Shown: positions 8,076 through 17,442 of the stretch, in pieces
Layout: each line of letters starts with the position of its first letter
How positions within the stretch are numbered: the stretch's first letter is position 1
Source of the DNA: Herpetosiphonaceae bacterium
Lineage (GTDB): Bacteria > Chloroflexota > Chloroflexia > Chloroflexales > Kallotenuaceae
Direction: 5' to 3'
DNA length: 36,263 nucleotides
Assembly (NCBI GenBank): GCA_013821605.1
Contig: JACDGP010000051.1
Coordinates: 1-36,263, forward strand
The notes under the pieces: generated by a model
Database searches by the model: none
What the model was told of the DNA's origin: nothing
The model's input: the letters and a program-made list of their open reading frames with translations, nothing else
Position numbers and translations under genes: made by a program

Positions 8076-8104
8076 CGCGCCGAAGGCGCGATCCGCGATT
8101 TTTT
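8076..8104 (+). terminator. Hairpin plus T6 between target 1 and the reverse transcriptase
   Basis: Stem CGCGCC (8076-8081) pairs with GGCGCG (8085-8090) across a GAA loop. Nine bases later comes a run of six T (8099-8104). The T-run abuts the ribosome site of the reverse transcriptase. A near-copy lies after target 2 at 13022-13048. The distance between stem and T-run is longer than in a standard intrinsic terminator, so activity is uncertain. Confidence 0.5.
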
Positions 8105-8114
8105 GGTGGAGTGG

Positions 8115-9173
8115 ATGAAAACATATCGGCAGCTATGGGACCACGTTCATACCTTCGATAATCTATGGCTGGCGTTTCACCGCGCCCGGCGCGGCAAACG
8201 TGGTAACGGGCATGTCGCGGCGTTTGAATACAATCTGGAGCGCAATCTGTTCGAGCTCCAGCATGACCTTCAAGCTGGCACATACCGGCCGAGTGGTTAC
8301 CGCCACTTCTATATTTGGGAGCCCAAGCAGCGTAAAATCAGCGCCGCGCCATTCCGGGATCGCGTCGTGCATCACGCGCTGTGCAACATCATCGAGCCGA
8401 TCTGGGAACGCCGTTTTATCCATAATAGTTATGCGTGTCGCATCGGGAAGGGCACGCACGCCGCGTTGGACCGTGCCCAGGAGTATGCGCGGCGCTATCG
8501 CTACGTCCTCCAAGGCGACATCGTGCAGTTTTTTCCGTCGATCGATCACGCGATTTTACGTAGCCTGCTGACACGACGTATCGCTGACGATCAGGTATTG
8601 GGCTTGATCGATCTCCTGCTGGCTAGTGGTGCCGGCGTGCTTGACAGCGAGTATACGCCGCAGTGGTTCCCCGGCGACGATCTGCTAACCCCTTTTGAAC
8701 GCGCGCGTGGTCTTCCGATCGGCAACTTGACCTCACAGTTCTGGGGCAACGTGTATCTCCACGAACTTGATACCTTTGTTACGCAGACCTTACGCTGTGG
8801 TGCTTACGTGCGCTATGCCGACGATTGGCTCGTCTTCGCCGATGACAAACAAACGCTCCACGGATGGCGCGACGACATTGCACAGTTCCTGCACGGATTA
8901 CGCCTCCTGCTCCATGAACGCAAAACCCAGATCTATCCGGTGGCGACGGGTATTCCGTTTCTTGGCTTCCGACTGTACCCGACGCATCGTCGTCTCAAGC
9001 GGCCCAACCTGGTGCGTTTTAAGCGACGGATGCGCGCCCTCATGCAGGAGTACCATAGCGGGCATCTTCCGCTCGATCGTGTGACGGCGAGTGTGCGAGG
9101 CTGGGTCGCGCATGCTGTACATGGCGATACGTACCGCCTGCGGAGTCGGGTGCTAAATGATATTGTCCTGTGA
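8115..9173 (+). CDS. DGR reverse transcriptase
   Basis: I choose ATG 8115 because GGTGGAG (8105-8111) lies just upstream; an in-frame TTG at 8103 is less likely. The 352-residue protein has reverse transcriptase motifs in order: YRHFYIWEPKQRKISAAPFRDRVV split over motif 1-2, then LQGDIVQFFPSIDH with the first catalytic Asp, IGNLTSQ at 202-208, YADD at 234-237, and FLGFRLYP. The (I/L/V)GxxxSQ form of motif 4, in place of the QGxxxSP common in retroviral and group II intron enzymes, marks DGR reverse transcriptases. There is no maturase or endonuclease domain. It copies the template RNA with error at adenines and, with Avd, drives transfer into the variable repeats. avd begins seven bases after its stop. 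Confidence 0.97.
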   Translation: MKTYRQLWDHVHTFDNLWLAFHRARRGKRGNGHVAAFEYNLERNLFELQHDLQAGTYRPSGYRHFYIWEPKQRKISAAPFRDRVVHHALCNIIEPIWERRFIHNSYACRIGKGTHAALDRAQEYARRYRYVLQGDIVQFFPSIDHAILRSLLTRRIADDQVLGLIDLLLASGAGVLDSEYTPQWFPGDDLLTPFERARGLPIGNLTSQFWGNVYLHELDTFVTQTLRCGAYVRYADDWLVFADDKQTLHGWRDDIAQFLHGLRLLLHERKTQIYPVATGIPFLGFRLYPTHRRLKRPNLVRFKRRMRALMQEYHSGHLPLDRVTASVRGWVAHAVHGDTYRLRSRVLNDIVL

Positions 9174-9179
9174 CCGGCC

Positions 9180-9530
9180 ATGAGTTTTGAGCCGTCACCG
9201 ATCTTCGCCAAAACCTACGATTTGCTAGCGTGGCTTGTGCCGCAGACGATGCAGTTTCCCAAAAGCCAGCGCTTTGTCCTCGCCAAACGCGTGCAGGACG
9301 CAGCCCTCGATCTCCACGAACTCTTGATCCGGGCCGGCAAAAGTCGCGGTGGTGAGCGGCGACGCGCGCTGCTGGAGGCCGATATTCGCCTGGAGCAACT
9401 GCGGCTACACTGGCGCCTGTGTGTTACCCTTGAGTTGATTACGCCTAATCGCTACGAGCACGGCGCGCGCTTGATCGACGAGATCGGCCGCTTGCTGGGC
9501 GGCTGGTTGAGCAGTCCACCTACAACGTAG
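9180..9530 (+). CDS. avd: DGR accessory variability determinant (Avd), four-helix bundle
   Basis: The 116-residue protein has the Avd/bAvd sequence pattern: [58 protein letters not shown], and the ending [12 protein letters not shown]. In the Bordetella phage DGR, Avd forms a basic pentameric barrel that binds the reverse transcriptase and template RNA and is required for mutagenic homing. Many basic residues here (KSRGGERRR) fit RNA binding. It starts seven bases after the reverse transcriptase stop and ends 40 bp before the template repeat, the usual order of avd, TR and rt elements being variable among DGRs. Confidence 0.93.
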   Translation: MSFEPSPIFAKTYDLLAWLVPQTMQFPKSQRFVLAKRVQDAALDLHELLIRAGKSRGGERRRALLEADIRLEQLRLHWRLCVTLELITPNRYEHGARLIDEIGRLLGGWLSSPPTT

Positions 9531-9570
9531 CGCCAGATCGTGCTACACTATCGGCGGATCGAGGCGCAAA

Positions 9571-9679
9571 CGCGGCGGTTCCTGGAACAACAATCCGATC
9601 AACCTCCGCGCGGCCAACCGTAACAACAACTCGCCCGATAACCGGAACAACAATGTTGGTTTTCGGCTTGCCACGCACC
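9571..9679 (+). repeat. DGR template repeat (TR)
   Basis: This non-coding 109-bp segment, 40 bp after avd, is the invariant donor for VR1 and VR2. It contains 28 adenines, 26 of them before the final 25-bp invariant block. They are arranged as 12 AAC/AAT codons in the reading frame of the targets, in groups such as AACAACAAT. Every adenine lies in a codon ending in C, T or CG, so no adenine substitution can produce a stop codon. The 3' block shared with the variable repeats is the counterpart of the IMH site where homing begins. The whole stretch 9531-9868 has no gene; the remainder holds a 13-bp direct repeat and the start region of target 2. Confidence 0.96.
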
Positions 9680-9683
9680 CGGC

Positions 9684-9780
9684 TTGCCCGGCCAAATGCC
9701 ACATCGCCACGTGCGAGGTGGTCCCGCCGAACCTGGAAAGGTGCGAGCTTCGATCCCGGTCGTGGCGTTGCCCGGCCAAA
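9684..9780. repeat. Pair of 13-bp direct repeats downstream of TR
   Basis: TTGCCCGGCCAAA occurs at 9684-9696 and again at 9768-9780, both in the non-coding stretch between the template repeat and target 2. The intervening DNA is GC-rich. DGR template RNAs need sequence downstream of TR for priming and Avd/RT binding in the Bordetella phage system; whether these repeats have such a role is unknown. Confidence 0.6.
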
Positions 9781-9868
9781 GAACCCCGCGCCGTGCTCGG
9801 GCCAGTAGCACACGTGAACATCAGGGCACGGCGCAACCTATCTCCCTTTCACGTTCAGGATAAGCGCG

Positions 9869-12800
9869 ATGACGGATGACCTGGCACAACGTATCCAAAG
9901 GCAACAGGCGGCGTTACGAGATGGTGATATCGAGACTGCCGATTTTGCGCGCTTCCTTGCGCGGATGCGGGCACAGTTTGGGGAGCAGCAGGTTGATGCT
10001 GTGCTCCAGGTGGAGGCGGCTACCACTGCCGGTGGCACCACTCAGGTCGTCACGGAGTCGGCGCGCGTTGGCGTGGCAGTGGCTGGCTCGCTCTACGGCG
10101 ATGTTTTTATCAACGGGCAATGGACCCGCGACGAATCAGCCCTCCTCCACCAATATCTCGAGCACCTGATTGCACGGTGTGCGATGCTCCCTTTGCAGGG
10201 TATTCGGGAGCAAAAATCCAGCACCGATCTCCTGGCGATCAAGCTCGATCAGGTCTATACCCAGCTGGCTACCGCAGGAATGGTCCAACGCGAGGTCTTT
10301 GATCGAGCATCGTTGGCACAGTTCGATGCATCGGCGTATCTCGCTGCACATCGTGGCACTGAACTGTTGCCGGCGCAGCAGCGTTCGCGCGTACGAGTTG
10401 CGGGTCAAGCAGGAGCTGATAGGAGGCCCATTTCCATTGTTGCTGGGGGCCGCACACTGTTAAGTGGTGTAATCGACGCCAATTCGGACTTTTACAGCGA
10501 ACAGGATCTGGTGCAGTGGACGCCTCAAGAACTAGCCGCAGCCACCCAACAGGGTGACGAGCTGATTTTCTACGGTCCTCAACTGGTCACTGAGGCAATT
10601 GCCGACAGCAGTCATATAGTGGTGCTTGGGGAGCCGGGAAGCGGCAAGAGCACGCTGCTGCGCTATCTGGCGCTGACGTTGGCCGAGGCCGGTCTGGACG
10701 AGCACGTCGATCTCCAGGAGCGCTTGCAGGGTTGGTCAAGGCTAGGCGCGCACTATCGCCCGCTGCCCATCTATTATCCGCTGCTCACCTTTGCCCAGCG
10801 GCTGGCAAAAGACCCCGGACTGGCCGGCACGGCCCATGATCTCTGGAATGCCCTCGCCGACTTTATCGATCCCGCGACGAGCAGCACGGGCCTCGCAACC
10901 GTCGTCCGTGATCGAATCAACCGTGGCGCGGTGATCTTGTTGCTTGATGGGTTGGACGAAGTGGCGACGGTCGAGTCGCGCCGCAAGGTCGTGCAGGCCG
11001 TCGCGCAATTTGCTACCGAACACCCGCTGTGCCGCATCATCGTGACCTGTCGCGTTCGCGCCTATGAAGGCGAACGCAACGCTGCATGGCAACTCCCAGG
11101 ATGGCCCACGGTGACATTAGCCGATTGGACGCGTGGGCAGATGGCACATTTTATTGCGGCCTGGTATCACGAGGCAGCGCGGGCGAACGACCGCACGGCT
11201 GAGTGGCGCGGGGAACGGGTGACGGCCTTGCAGACAGCCCTTGGGCGGCGTCCGGACCTGCAACGGCTGGGCGTGCGGCCCTTGCTGCTAACGATCATGG
11301 CGGTGGTGCATTTCAATGATGGCCGCCTGCCTGAAGACAGTGTATCGCTGTACCACCGGTGTATCGAGATTTTGCTCGGTCAATGGGAGCTTGGCCGGGC
11401 CGATGGGACTGCCTATGGGACGCTGATGGCCTACATTAGCTTACCCAACAGCGGTGTCGAGGCGTTCCGTCCGTTGCTTGAAGTGGCTGCATTTCGGGCC
11501 CACGAAGCACAGCGCGGCACCGATCAGGGGTCGCTCGGGTGCGAGCAGTTGCGCCTCCTGGTGATGGACGCGCTCAAAGAACGTGGCCATACCAACCCCT
11601 ACGATGGCGCCGAGAAGTTTCTTGACTATACGGATAAGCGTGCGGGTTTATTGCAGGCCAGTGATGCGGGAGATGCCTACGTCTTTCCGCATCTGACATT
11701 CCAGGAATACCTGGCGGGTGTCCATCTGGTCAGCGGTCTCCATGTGGTGGACAAAATCATGGCACGGCGCAACGACGACCGATGGCGCGTCCCGATCATG
11801 CTGGGAGTTGGCGATCATGTCAGTGGCAACAAACTGGAAATGCCATACCGCCTCTTCCAGGAATTGCTCACGTGCGAGGAGCGTTCGGTGGAGCAAACGG
11901 AGCGCGACCTCCTCTTCGCCGCCGATCTGGGTCAGGAGCTTGGCTGGGATCGTTTGGAACAGGGCGATACGGCGTTTAAGCGTGTGCGTCGGGATCTTGC
12001 ACAGCAGTTGGGAAGCGTTGTCGAAGGTCGGGTGCTACCGGCTACCGAACGGGTGCGCGCGGGCAGCTTGCTTGGCACACTAGGCGATCCCCGTCCTGGC
12101 GTGTGCGCATTACCGCCTTCACTCATCACTATTGGCGGTGGAGCGTTCGTGATCGGTCTGACAGCGCAGGAAGTTGGACGGCTGCCGAAGGATGAGCAGC
12201 CGTATTATAGTCATGTAGTGAATGACCAGCCAGTGAGCGTCAGGTCCTTCGCGCTTGCTAAGTATCCGGTGACCAACGGGCAGTTCAAGCTGTTTATGGA
12301 CGATGCGGGCTACGACCGGGTGGTGCCGTGGTGGGAGGGCAGGGGACGGGAGTGGCTCGATGCACAAGACAATCGCCGTGCTCCCAACTATTGGGGGGAC
12401 GAGAGGTGGGGCATGGCGCGGGCCAACCATCCGGTGGTGGGGGTTAGTTGGTACGAGGCGCAGGCGTTCTGTAGGTGGCTGACGCAACAGCGGAGGTACA
12501 ATCCGGTAGGCATCGTCTACCGCTTGCCGACGGAGGCCGAGTGGGAGTGGGCGGCACGGGGTGTGGAGCGGCGGATGTACGCGTGGGGGTGGGAGGAACC
12601 GGATGGGGACCGGGCGAACTACGATGGGACATACAACGGCATGACGGCAGTGGGATGTTTCCCTGGTGGTGGGACGCCGGAAGGGGTGCTGGACCTAGCG
12701 GGGAATGTCTTGGAGTGGACGGGCAGCGTCTATGGGCCGTATCCGTATGATGCGGACGATGGGCGCGAGCAGCCGACAGAGGTTGCGCGAAAACGCTTTA

Positions 12801-12925
12801 CACTTCGCGGCGGTTCCTGGAACTTCAATCCGATCTTCCTCCGCGCGGCCAACCGTGACTTCGGCTCGCCCGATGACCGGATCGGCAATGTTGGTTTTCG
12901 GCTTGCCACGCACCTTCCAGTGTAA
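9869..12925 (+). CDS. DGR target 2: intact NACHT NTPase with C-terminal FGE-like (C-type lectin fold) variable domain
   Basis: This 1018-residue protein is the intact paralogue of target 1. Residues 1-60 are helical ([20 protein letters not shown]). A Gly/Val motif ([19 protein letters not shown]) is followed by the block [17 protein letters not shown]. The NACHT domain has Walker A GEPGSGKS (254-261) and Walker [11 protein letters not shown] (355-364). After it come [10 protein letters not shown] (sensor-like), [24 protein letters not shown], and [15 protein letters not shown], typical of bacterial NACHT proteins. The FGE-like domain runs from about 745 to the end, with [26 protein letters not shown] and [16 protein letters not shown], closing with VR2. 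Compared with target 1 there is a 20-30 residue longer insert before the NTPase. The protein probably senses a ligand through the diversified surface and signals by NTP-dependent assembly (inference from the STAND family). AGGA lies nine bases before the start. Confidence 0.95.
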   Translation: MTDDLAQRIQRQQAALRDGDIETADFARFLARMRAQFGEQQVDAVLQVEAATTAGGTTQVVTESARVGVAVAGSLYGDVFINGQWTRDESALLHQYLEHLIARCAMLPLQGIREQKSSTDLLAIKLDQVYTQLATAGMVQREVFDRASLAQFDASAYLAAHRGTELLPAQQRSRVRVAGQAGADRRPISIVAGGRTLLSGVIDANSDFYSEQDLVQWTPQELAAATQQGDELIFYGPQLVTEAIADSSHIVVLGEPGSGKSTLLRYLALTLAEAGLDEHVDLQERLQGWSRLGAHYRPLPIYYPLLTFAQRLAKDPGLAGTAHDLWNALADFIDPATSSTGLATVVRDRINRGAVILLLDGLDEVATVESRRKVVQAVAQFATEHPLCRIIVTCRVRAYEGERNAAWQLPGWPTVTLADWTRGQMAHFIAAWYHEAARANDRTAEWRGERVTALQTALGRRPDLQRLGVRPLLLTIMAVVHFNDGRLPEDSVSLYHRCIEILLGQWELGRADGTAYGTLMAYISLPNSGVEAFRPLLEVAAFRAHEAQRGTDQGSLGCEQLRLLVMDALKERGHTNPYDGAEKFLDYTDKRAGLLQASDAGDAYVFPHLTFQEYLAGVHLVSGLHVVDKIMARRNDDRWRVPIMLGVGDHVSGNKLEMPYRLFQELLTCEERSVEQTERDLLFAADLGQELGWDRLEQGDTAFKRVRRDLAQQLGSVVEGRVLPATERVRAGSLLGTLGDPRPGVCALPPSLITIGGGAFVIGLTAQEVGRLPKDEQPYYSHVVNDQPVSVRSFALAKYPVTNGQFKLFMDDAGYDRVVPWWEGRGREWLDAQDNRRAPNYWGDERWGMARANHPVVGVSWYEAQAFCRWLTQQRRYNPVGIVYRLPTEAEWEWAARGVERRMYAWGWEEPDGDRANYDGTYNGMTAVGCFPGGGTPEGVLDLAGNVLEWTGSVYGPYPYDADDGREQPTEVARKRFTLRGGSWNFNPIFLRAANRDFGSPDDRIGNVGFRLATHLPV
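12806..12914 (+). repeat. DGR variable repeat VR2 (3' end of target 2)
   Basis: Gap-free alignment with the template repeat gives 13 differences, every one at a template adenine. Changed codons turn template Asn into Phe (three times), Asp (twice), Gly (twice) and Ile. The terminal 25-bp block is identical to that in TR and VR1. The absence of any non-adenine change suggests recent homing from this template. Confidence 0.97.
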
Positions 12926-12959
12926 AGTGTTCTGCGTCCTGAAACCCTGCGTCCTGATC
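12915..12959 (+). repeat. Direct repeat flanking VR2 on the 3' side (copy 2)
   Basis: This is the second copy of the 45-bp element after VR1 (7968-8012), with two mismatches. It spans the last codons and stop of target 2 and about 34 bp of non-coding DNA. Confidence 0.8.
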
Positions 12960-13021
12960 CGGTGAGATGTATGGCCTATCACATGGGACCACCTCTGCCG
13001 ACCGGTACATACTACCCACTC

Positions 13022-13048
13022 CGCGCCGGAGGCGCGATCCGGTTTTTT
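13022..13048 (+). terminator. Hairpin plus T6 downstream of target 2
   Basis: CGCGCC (13022-13027) pairs with GGCGCG (13031-13036) around GGA, followed by ATCCGG and six T. It closely resembles 8076-8104 after target 1. It probably ends the DGR transcript before the 217-aa gene. The rest of 12960-13146 shows nothing else clear apart from the ribosome site at 13137-13141. Confidence 0.55.
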
Positions 13049-13146
13049 GGCAATTGATAGAACGGCTTATGAGCAAATACCTGTTGGAAGGAGCACACAC
13101 AGCAGGAAGTCGGCAATAGGTCAACCGAATACGAATGGAGGTACAC

Positions 13147-13800
13147 ATGAGTCTCACCATTGCGGCGATTAGTGGTGTGGTGTCGGCAGCCGTTAAGTAT
13201 CTGCTGACGAGCAAGGGGTTGGATACGGCGGCGCAAAAAGCGACCGAGAAGATCGGCACCATGGGTGGCGAGGCACTCATCAACGTGGGCAAGAACGCGT
13301 TAACCAAGTTGCGCGAGGCCCTTGGCCAGCGTGGTGATGCAGCCAAAAAAGCGCAGAAAGCGCTGGCCGATGTCGAAGACGATCCGGCGGACGTGGATTA
13401 TCAACAGAAGCTTGCTACCGAGCTCGACAAGCTGGCAGCAGCGGATGGGCAATTGCGTACCCTGCTGGAGCAACTCAGCGCGGAGGTCGAGAAGGTCAAT
13501 GGGAAGAACGATGTCCGGATGCATCATCAGCAGATCAGTGGATATGCCCAGGTCGGTGCCGCTGTGGCGGGCGACGTCCACGGCGGCATCCACCTCGGCC
13601 CAATGAACTTCGGCGAGCGGCGTACGGTCAACATGAGTGATGGTGATTATGCAGAAGGGTCGCTTGACAAGCGCGAGGGTGCTTTTGTAGAGGGCGGCAC
13701 CGTCAATGGTCCTGTGGCCGGCTCTAATTCCGGCACCATATCGTCCTCGTCCGGTCAACCAGGCTCGACGCAGCCGGATGGAACCACCTCCAAACCCTAG
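13147..13800 (+). CDS. Unrecognised 217-aa protein sharing the Gly/Val-rich motif of the DGR targets
   Basis: ATG 13147 is preceded by GGAGG (13137-13141), which favours it over the in-frame ATG at 13135. Residues 1-55 are hydrophobic and helical (MSLTIAAISGVVSAAVKYLL). Residues 55-120 are charged helices with coiled-coil character. At about 125-145 comes QISGYAQVGAAVAGDVHGGI, which resembles HAQIGVAVGNSVDGNV in target 1 and [15 protein letters not shown] in target 2. The remaining 75 residues are Gly/Ser/Thr-rich with short valine repeats (YAEGSLDKREGAFVEGGTVN) that suggest a beta-stacked or beta-helical tail, ending in a disordered Ser/Pro stretch. I do not recognise the family. Shared motif and position suggest a partner of the NACHT proteins, perhaps by homotypic beta contacts (inference). 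The stop codon overlaps that of the convergent gene in CTAG. Confidence 0.75.
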   Translation: MSLTIAAISGVVSAAVKYLLTSKGLDTAAQKATEKIGTMGGEALINVGKNALTKLREALGQRGDAAKKAQKALADVEDDPADVDYQQKLATELDKLAAADGQLRTLLEQLSAEVEKVNGKNDVRMHHQQISGYAQVGAAVAGDVHGGIHLGPMNFGERRTVNMSDGDYAEGSLDKREGAFVEGGTVNGPVAGSNSGTISSSSGQPGSTQPDGTTSKP

Positions 13801-14207
13801 GCTTGCGGCGGGCTACTTCTGTCAATGTATACGAACCATTGCATCAGTTGTTGTATGAGTTTGGCTGGGTCAGTCGACAAGGCGGGATGGACCGGTGAGG
13901 TTTGAATCATTGTGCTGCGCGGCGCAACCAGCCAGTGAAAGCGTTCTTGGAGCGGCAAAGCACCGATCGGTCCTGCCTCTTGGCCGCCGCGACAGATGGT
14001 CCCCATACTGGCTAGATGGGCCGCAATCAGCGTGGTATCCGCATAGGGTGCCAGAGCACGTAAGCGCTCCGTATCAAGGGCGATTTCGGCTTGGAGAAAG
14101 CGGCGTGGCCGGCAGAAGACGATCAAACCGGCATTGATGAACTCACCCCGTTCGACAGCGGGCACGACGCGGATGATGGCGTAATCACAGGGACTAGCGG
14201 TGGGCAC
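13797..14207 (-). CDS. DUF3037 family protein
   Basis: I place the start at GTG 14207, which has GGAGG a few bases upstream and lies inside the end of the HipA-like gene (14-base overlap). The 136-residue product opens with CDYAIIRVVPAVERGEFINAG and LIVFCRPRRFLQAEIALD, the DUF3037 signature. DUF3037 genes are commonly found next to HipA-like genes, as here. Function is unknown; the pairing implies a joint role, possibly toxin-antitoxin-like. Confidence 0.85.
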   Translation of the reverse strand: MPTASPCDYAIIRVVPAVERGEFINAGLIVFCRPRRFLQAEIALDTERLRALAPYADTTLIAAHLASMGTICRGGQEAGPIGALPLQERFHWLVAPRSTMIQTSPVHPALSTDPAKLIQQLMQWFVYIDRSSPPQA

Positions 14208-14973
14208 TGATCGCCTCCGACACAAAGGCTCGGGGTGCAGCCAGTCTGCTCACAAGGTAGTCCCGATATGCTCGGCGATGTTCGTCGGGGGTCGCGAACT
14301 GGGGCTCGTCGCGTAGCCATTCGTCCGGAATCAGATCAACAATCTCCCCAATGGTTGGCGGCAGCAGCCGTGGCACAAGCGCAGTATCTGCCGCCAGGAG
14401 ATCGCCCGCGAACGGCAAAAGCACATGATCGCGGATGTACCGAAACGGACTCTTACTGCTGGCGAGGTAATTATCCCAGCCATGGTGAAAGAACAACGCT
14501 GCACCATGATCGATCAGCCATAACTTGTTCTGCCACACCAGGAGATTGGTATTACGGGGCGTCCGATCAACGTTGGTCAAATATGCGTCACACCACACGA
14601 TCTCGGCTGCCAGCGCCGGGTCTGGGGCATCGCGCAGAGGATCAAATGCCAAGGCACCAGGTAAATAAGCCAGTGCTAGGTTCAACCCCGTACTGGCCAG
14701 CAGTAACGCCTGAATTTCCGGATCTGGTTCGGCACGGCCCAGTGCAGCATCAAGTTCCACAAACACCAACTCCGGCACCAACAGACCGAGGGCTCGTGCA
14801 ATTTCACCACCTAGGAGTTCCGCGATCAAGGCGCGTTGTCCCTGACCGGCGCCACGAAACTTGACTACATACAGGGCGTCATCGTCGCCAGCCATAATTG
14901 CGGGTAGGGAACCGCCTTCGCGGAGCGGCTGGATATATGCTGTTGCTTGCACGGTCCGTAACGTCCTGCTCAT
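14194..14973 (-). CDS. HipA-like kinase-fold protein (HipA_2 type)
   Basis: The 259-residue protein resembles the compact HipA-like family that pairs with DUF3037. It has an N-terminal lobe with ALYVVKFRGAGQ and LIAELLGGEIARALGLLVPE, a middle segment DAYLTNVDRTPRNTNLLV that resembles the kinase catalytic loop (D, then N), and LWLIDHGAALFFHHGW, which provides the metal-binding Asp. HipA proteins phosphorylate protein substrates in persistence modules. In this short branch the substrate is unknown. The downstream DUF3037 gene overlaps it, so the two are co-translated. No HipB-like antitoxin is nearby. Confidence 0.8.
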   Translation of the reverse strand: MSRTLRTVQATAYIQPLREGGSLPAIMAGDDDALYVVKFRGAGQGQRALIAELLGGEIARALGLLVPELVFVELDAALGRAEPDPEIQALLLASTGLNLALAYLPGALAFDPLRDAPDPALAAEIVWCDAYLTNVDRTPRNTNLLVWQNKLWLIDHGAALFFHHGWDNYLASSKSPFRYIRDHVLLPFAGDLLAADTALVPRLLPPTIGEIVDLIPDEWLRDEPQFATPDEHRRAYRDYLVSRLAAPRAFVSEAISAHR

Positions 14974-15054
14974 TACCTGTCGCCTCTTGCGCTATGAACG
15001 GCTCATGCTCAGCGTAGCAAAAGCAGAATACGAGTGCAAGTGCGGGCAAGACGG

Positions 15055-15097
15055 CCCTCACCCCTAGCCCCTCTCCCAGTGCGCGGGCGAGGGGAAA
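15055..15097. repeat. Dispersed palindromic repeat (CCCTCACCCC...GGGCGAGGGG type)
   Basis: The stretch contains CCCTCACCCCTAGCCC and the hairpin arms CCCCTCTCCC (15068-15077) and GGGCGAGGGG (15085-15094), with one mismatch. Repeats of this kind are scattered through many Chloroflexota and proteobacterial genomes. Lying 20 bp after the last lysine gene, it may also act as its transcription end. Confidence 0.6.
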
Positions 15098-15115
15098 GAA
15101 GACGACAGGGTTTCG

Positions 15116-16205
15116 CTAGACTGCCGACGCAGCGAGCAATGCAGTGAGCGTATGCTCTAGCACCCGGATTGAGCGGAGATAATCTGCAAGCAGAATATGC
15201 TCATCCGGCGTGTGGTCAAGGCTTGCGTCACCAGGACCATAAGTGATGATCGGGCAGCCCCATGCCAGGCCGACGAGATTCATATCTGATGTGCCGGTCT
15301 TGACGATGAAGCGTGGCACCAGCCCTTCACGCTTGAAACCGCCGATCAAGGCCCGTGCCACCGGCGAACTCCGTGAGGTACGAAAGGCATCAACGCCGCC
15401 CAGAATTTCGAGCGACCCCTCGCCTACAAGTTCACGCAGCCATGCTGCTGCTGCCGACGGTCCAATATCTTCTGGCAGTCTAATGCTGAGCTCCAACTCG
15501 CACCAGTCCTGGAGACCATCGCTGCCACTCCGAATCCCAACCAAAGCAGGAATAAGTTGATCCCAAGATCGTTCGCGGCCAACGTTGATCCTTGCACTCC
15601 AACGACGAAGCTGTTGCCACAGGTCGCTGCCTTGCTCGGCTACCGTCAAGCGATCATGGGCAGAGTGACCGCTGGGCTGGCTGAGATGAATCCGCGCCCG
15701 GAGGCTGCCTTTGTAGCCGACCGTGATCGCGCCCGTACCGCTTGGCTCGCCCACGATACAGTAATCTGGGCGATAGGCATCGAGGACACCATGCGCGCCG
15801 CGCGATGAAGGTGCCTCCTCCTCGACACAGCCGATGACGGTCACACGCCCACCGCTCGCCACTGCACCGCAGCGTGCAGCGGCCGCTACGAAGGCCGCAA
15901 GCGGTCCTTTCGCGTCCACAGCGCCCCGACCATAGAGCTTGCCGTCCTCGATGCGGACCGGCACCGAGCCAGGGACAGTATCGATGTGCCCCAGGAGCAC
16001 GACCTCGGGCCGGCCTTGCCCAATGTGGCCGACAGCATTCCCCGTCTGATCGACATATGCTTCAAAGCCCAGACGTTGCATAACGTCTACGAGATAGTGA
16101 ACGGCATCATGCTCGCGCCCCGAAACACTGGGGAGTGCTACAAGGCGATGCAGCAGGTCAACTGCGGCGGCATCGCTTAGCTGTGACACAGCGAGAGGAG
16201 GGACT

Positions 16206-16216
<11 letters not shown>
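15116..16216 (-). CDS. lysK: [LysW]-lysine hydrolase (LysK), M20 peptidase family
   Basis: This 366-residue enzyme releases lysine from the C-terminal glutamate of the carrier protein LysW, the final step of the pathway. It has the M20 metal site: LLGHIDTVPG (H77, D79), GRGAVDAKGP (D101), CVEEEAPSSRG (E132-E134), IVGEPSG, and a terminal His in LDHTPDEHILL. It overlaps lysJ by 11 bases and is the last gene of the lysine operon. ArgE and DapE belong to the same superfamily, but length and operon place this as LysK. Confidence 0.95.
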
Positions 16217-17411
<1,195 letters not shown>

Positions 17412-17442
17412 CGGTTGCTCGTCCTTCTTTCATCATTTCGTG

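Noticed and set aside
8115-9173. Group II intron or retron reverse transcriptase
   Set aside because: No maturase or HNH domain and no intron RNA ends or msr/msd. Motif 4 is IGNLTSQ, and avd, TR and VR are adjacent.
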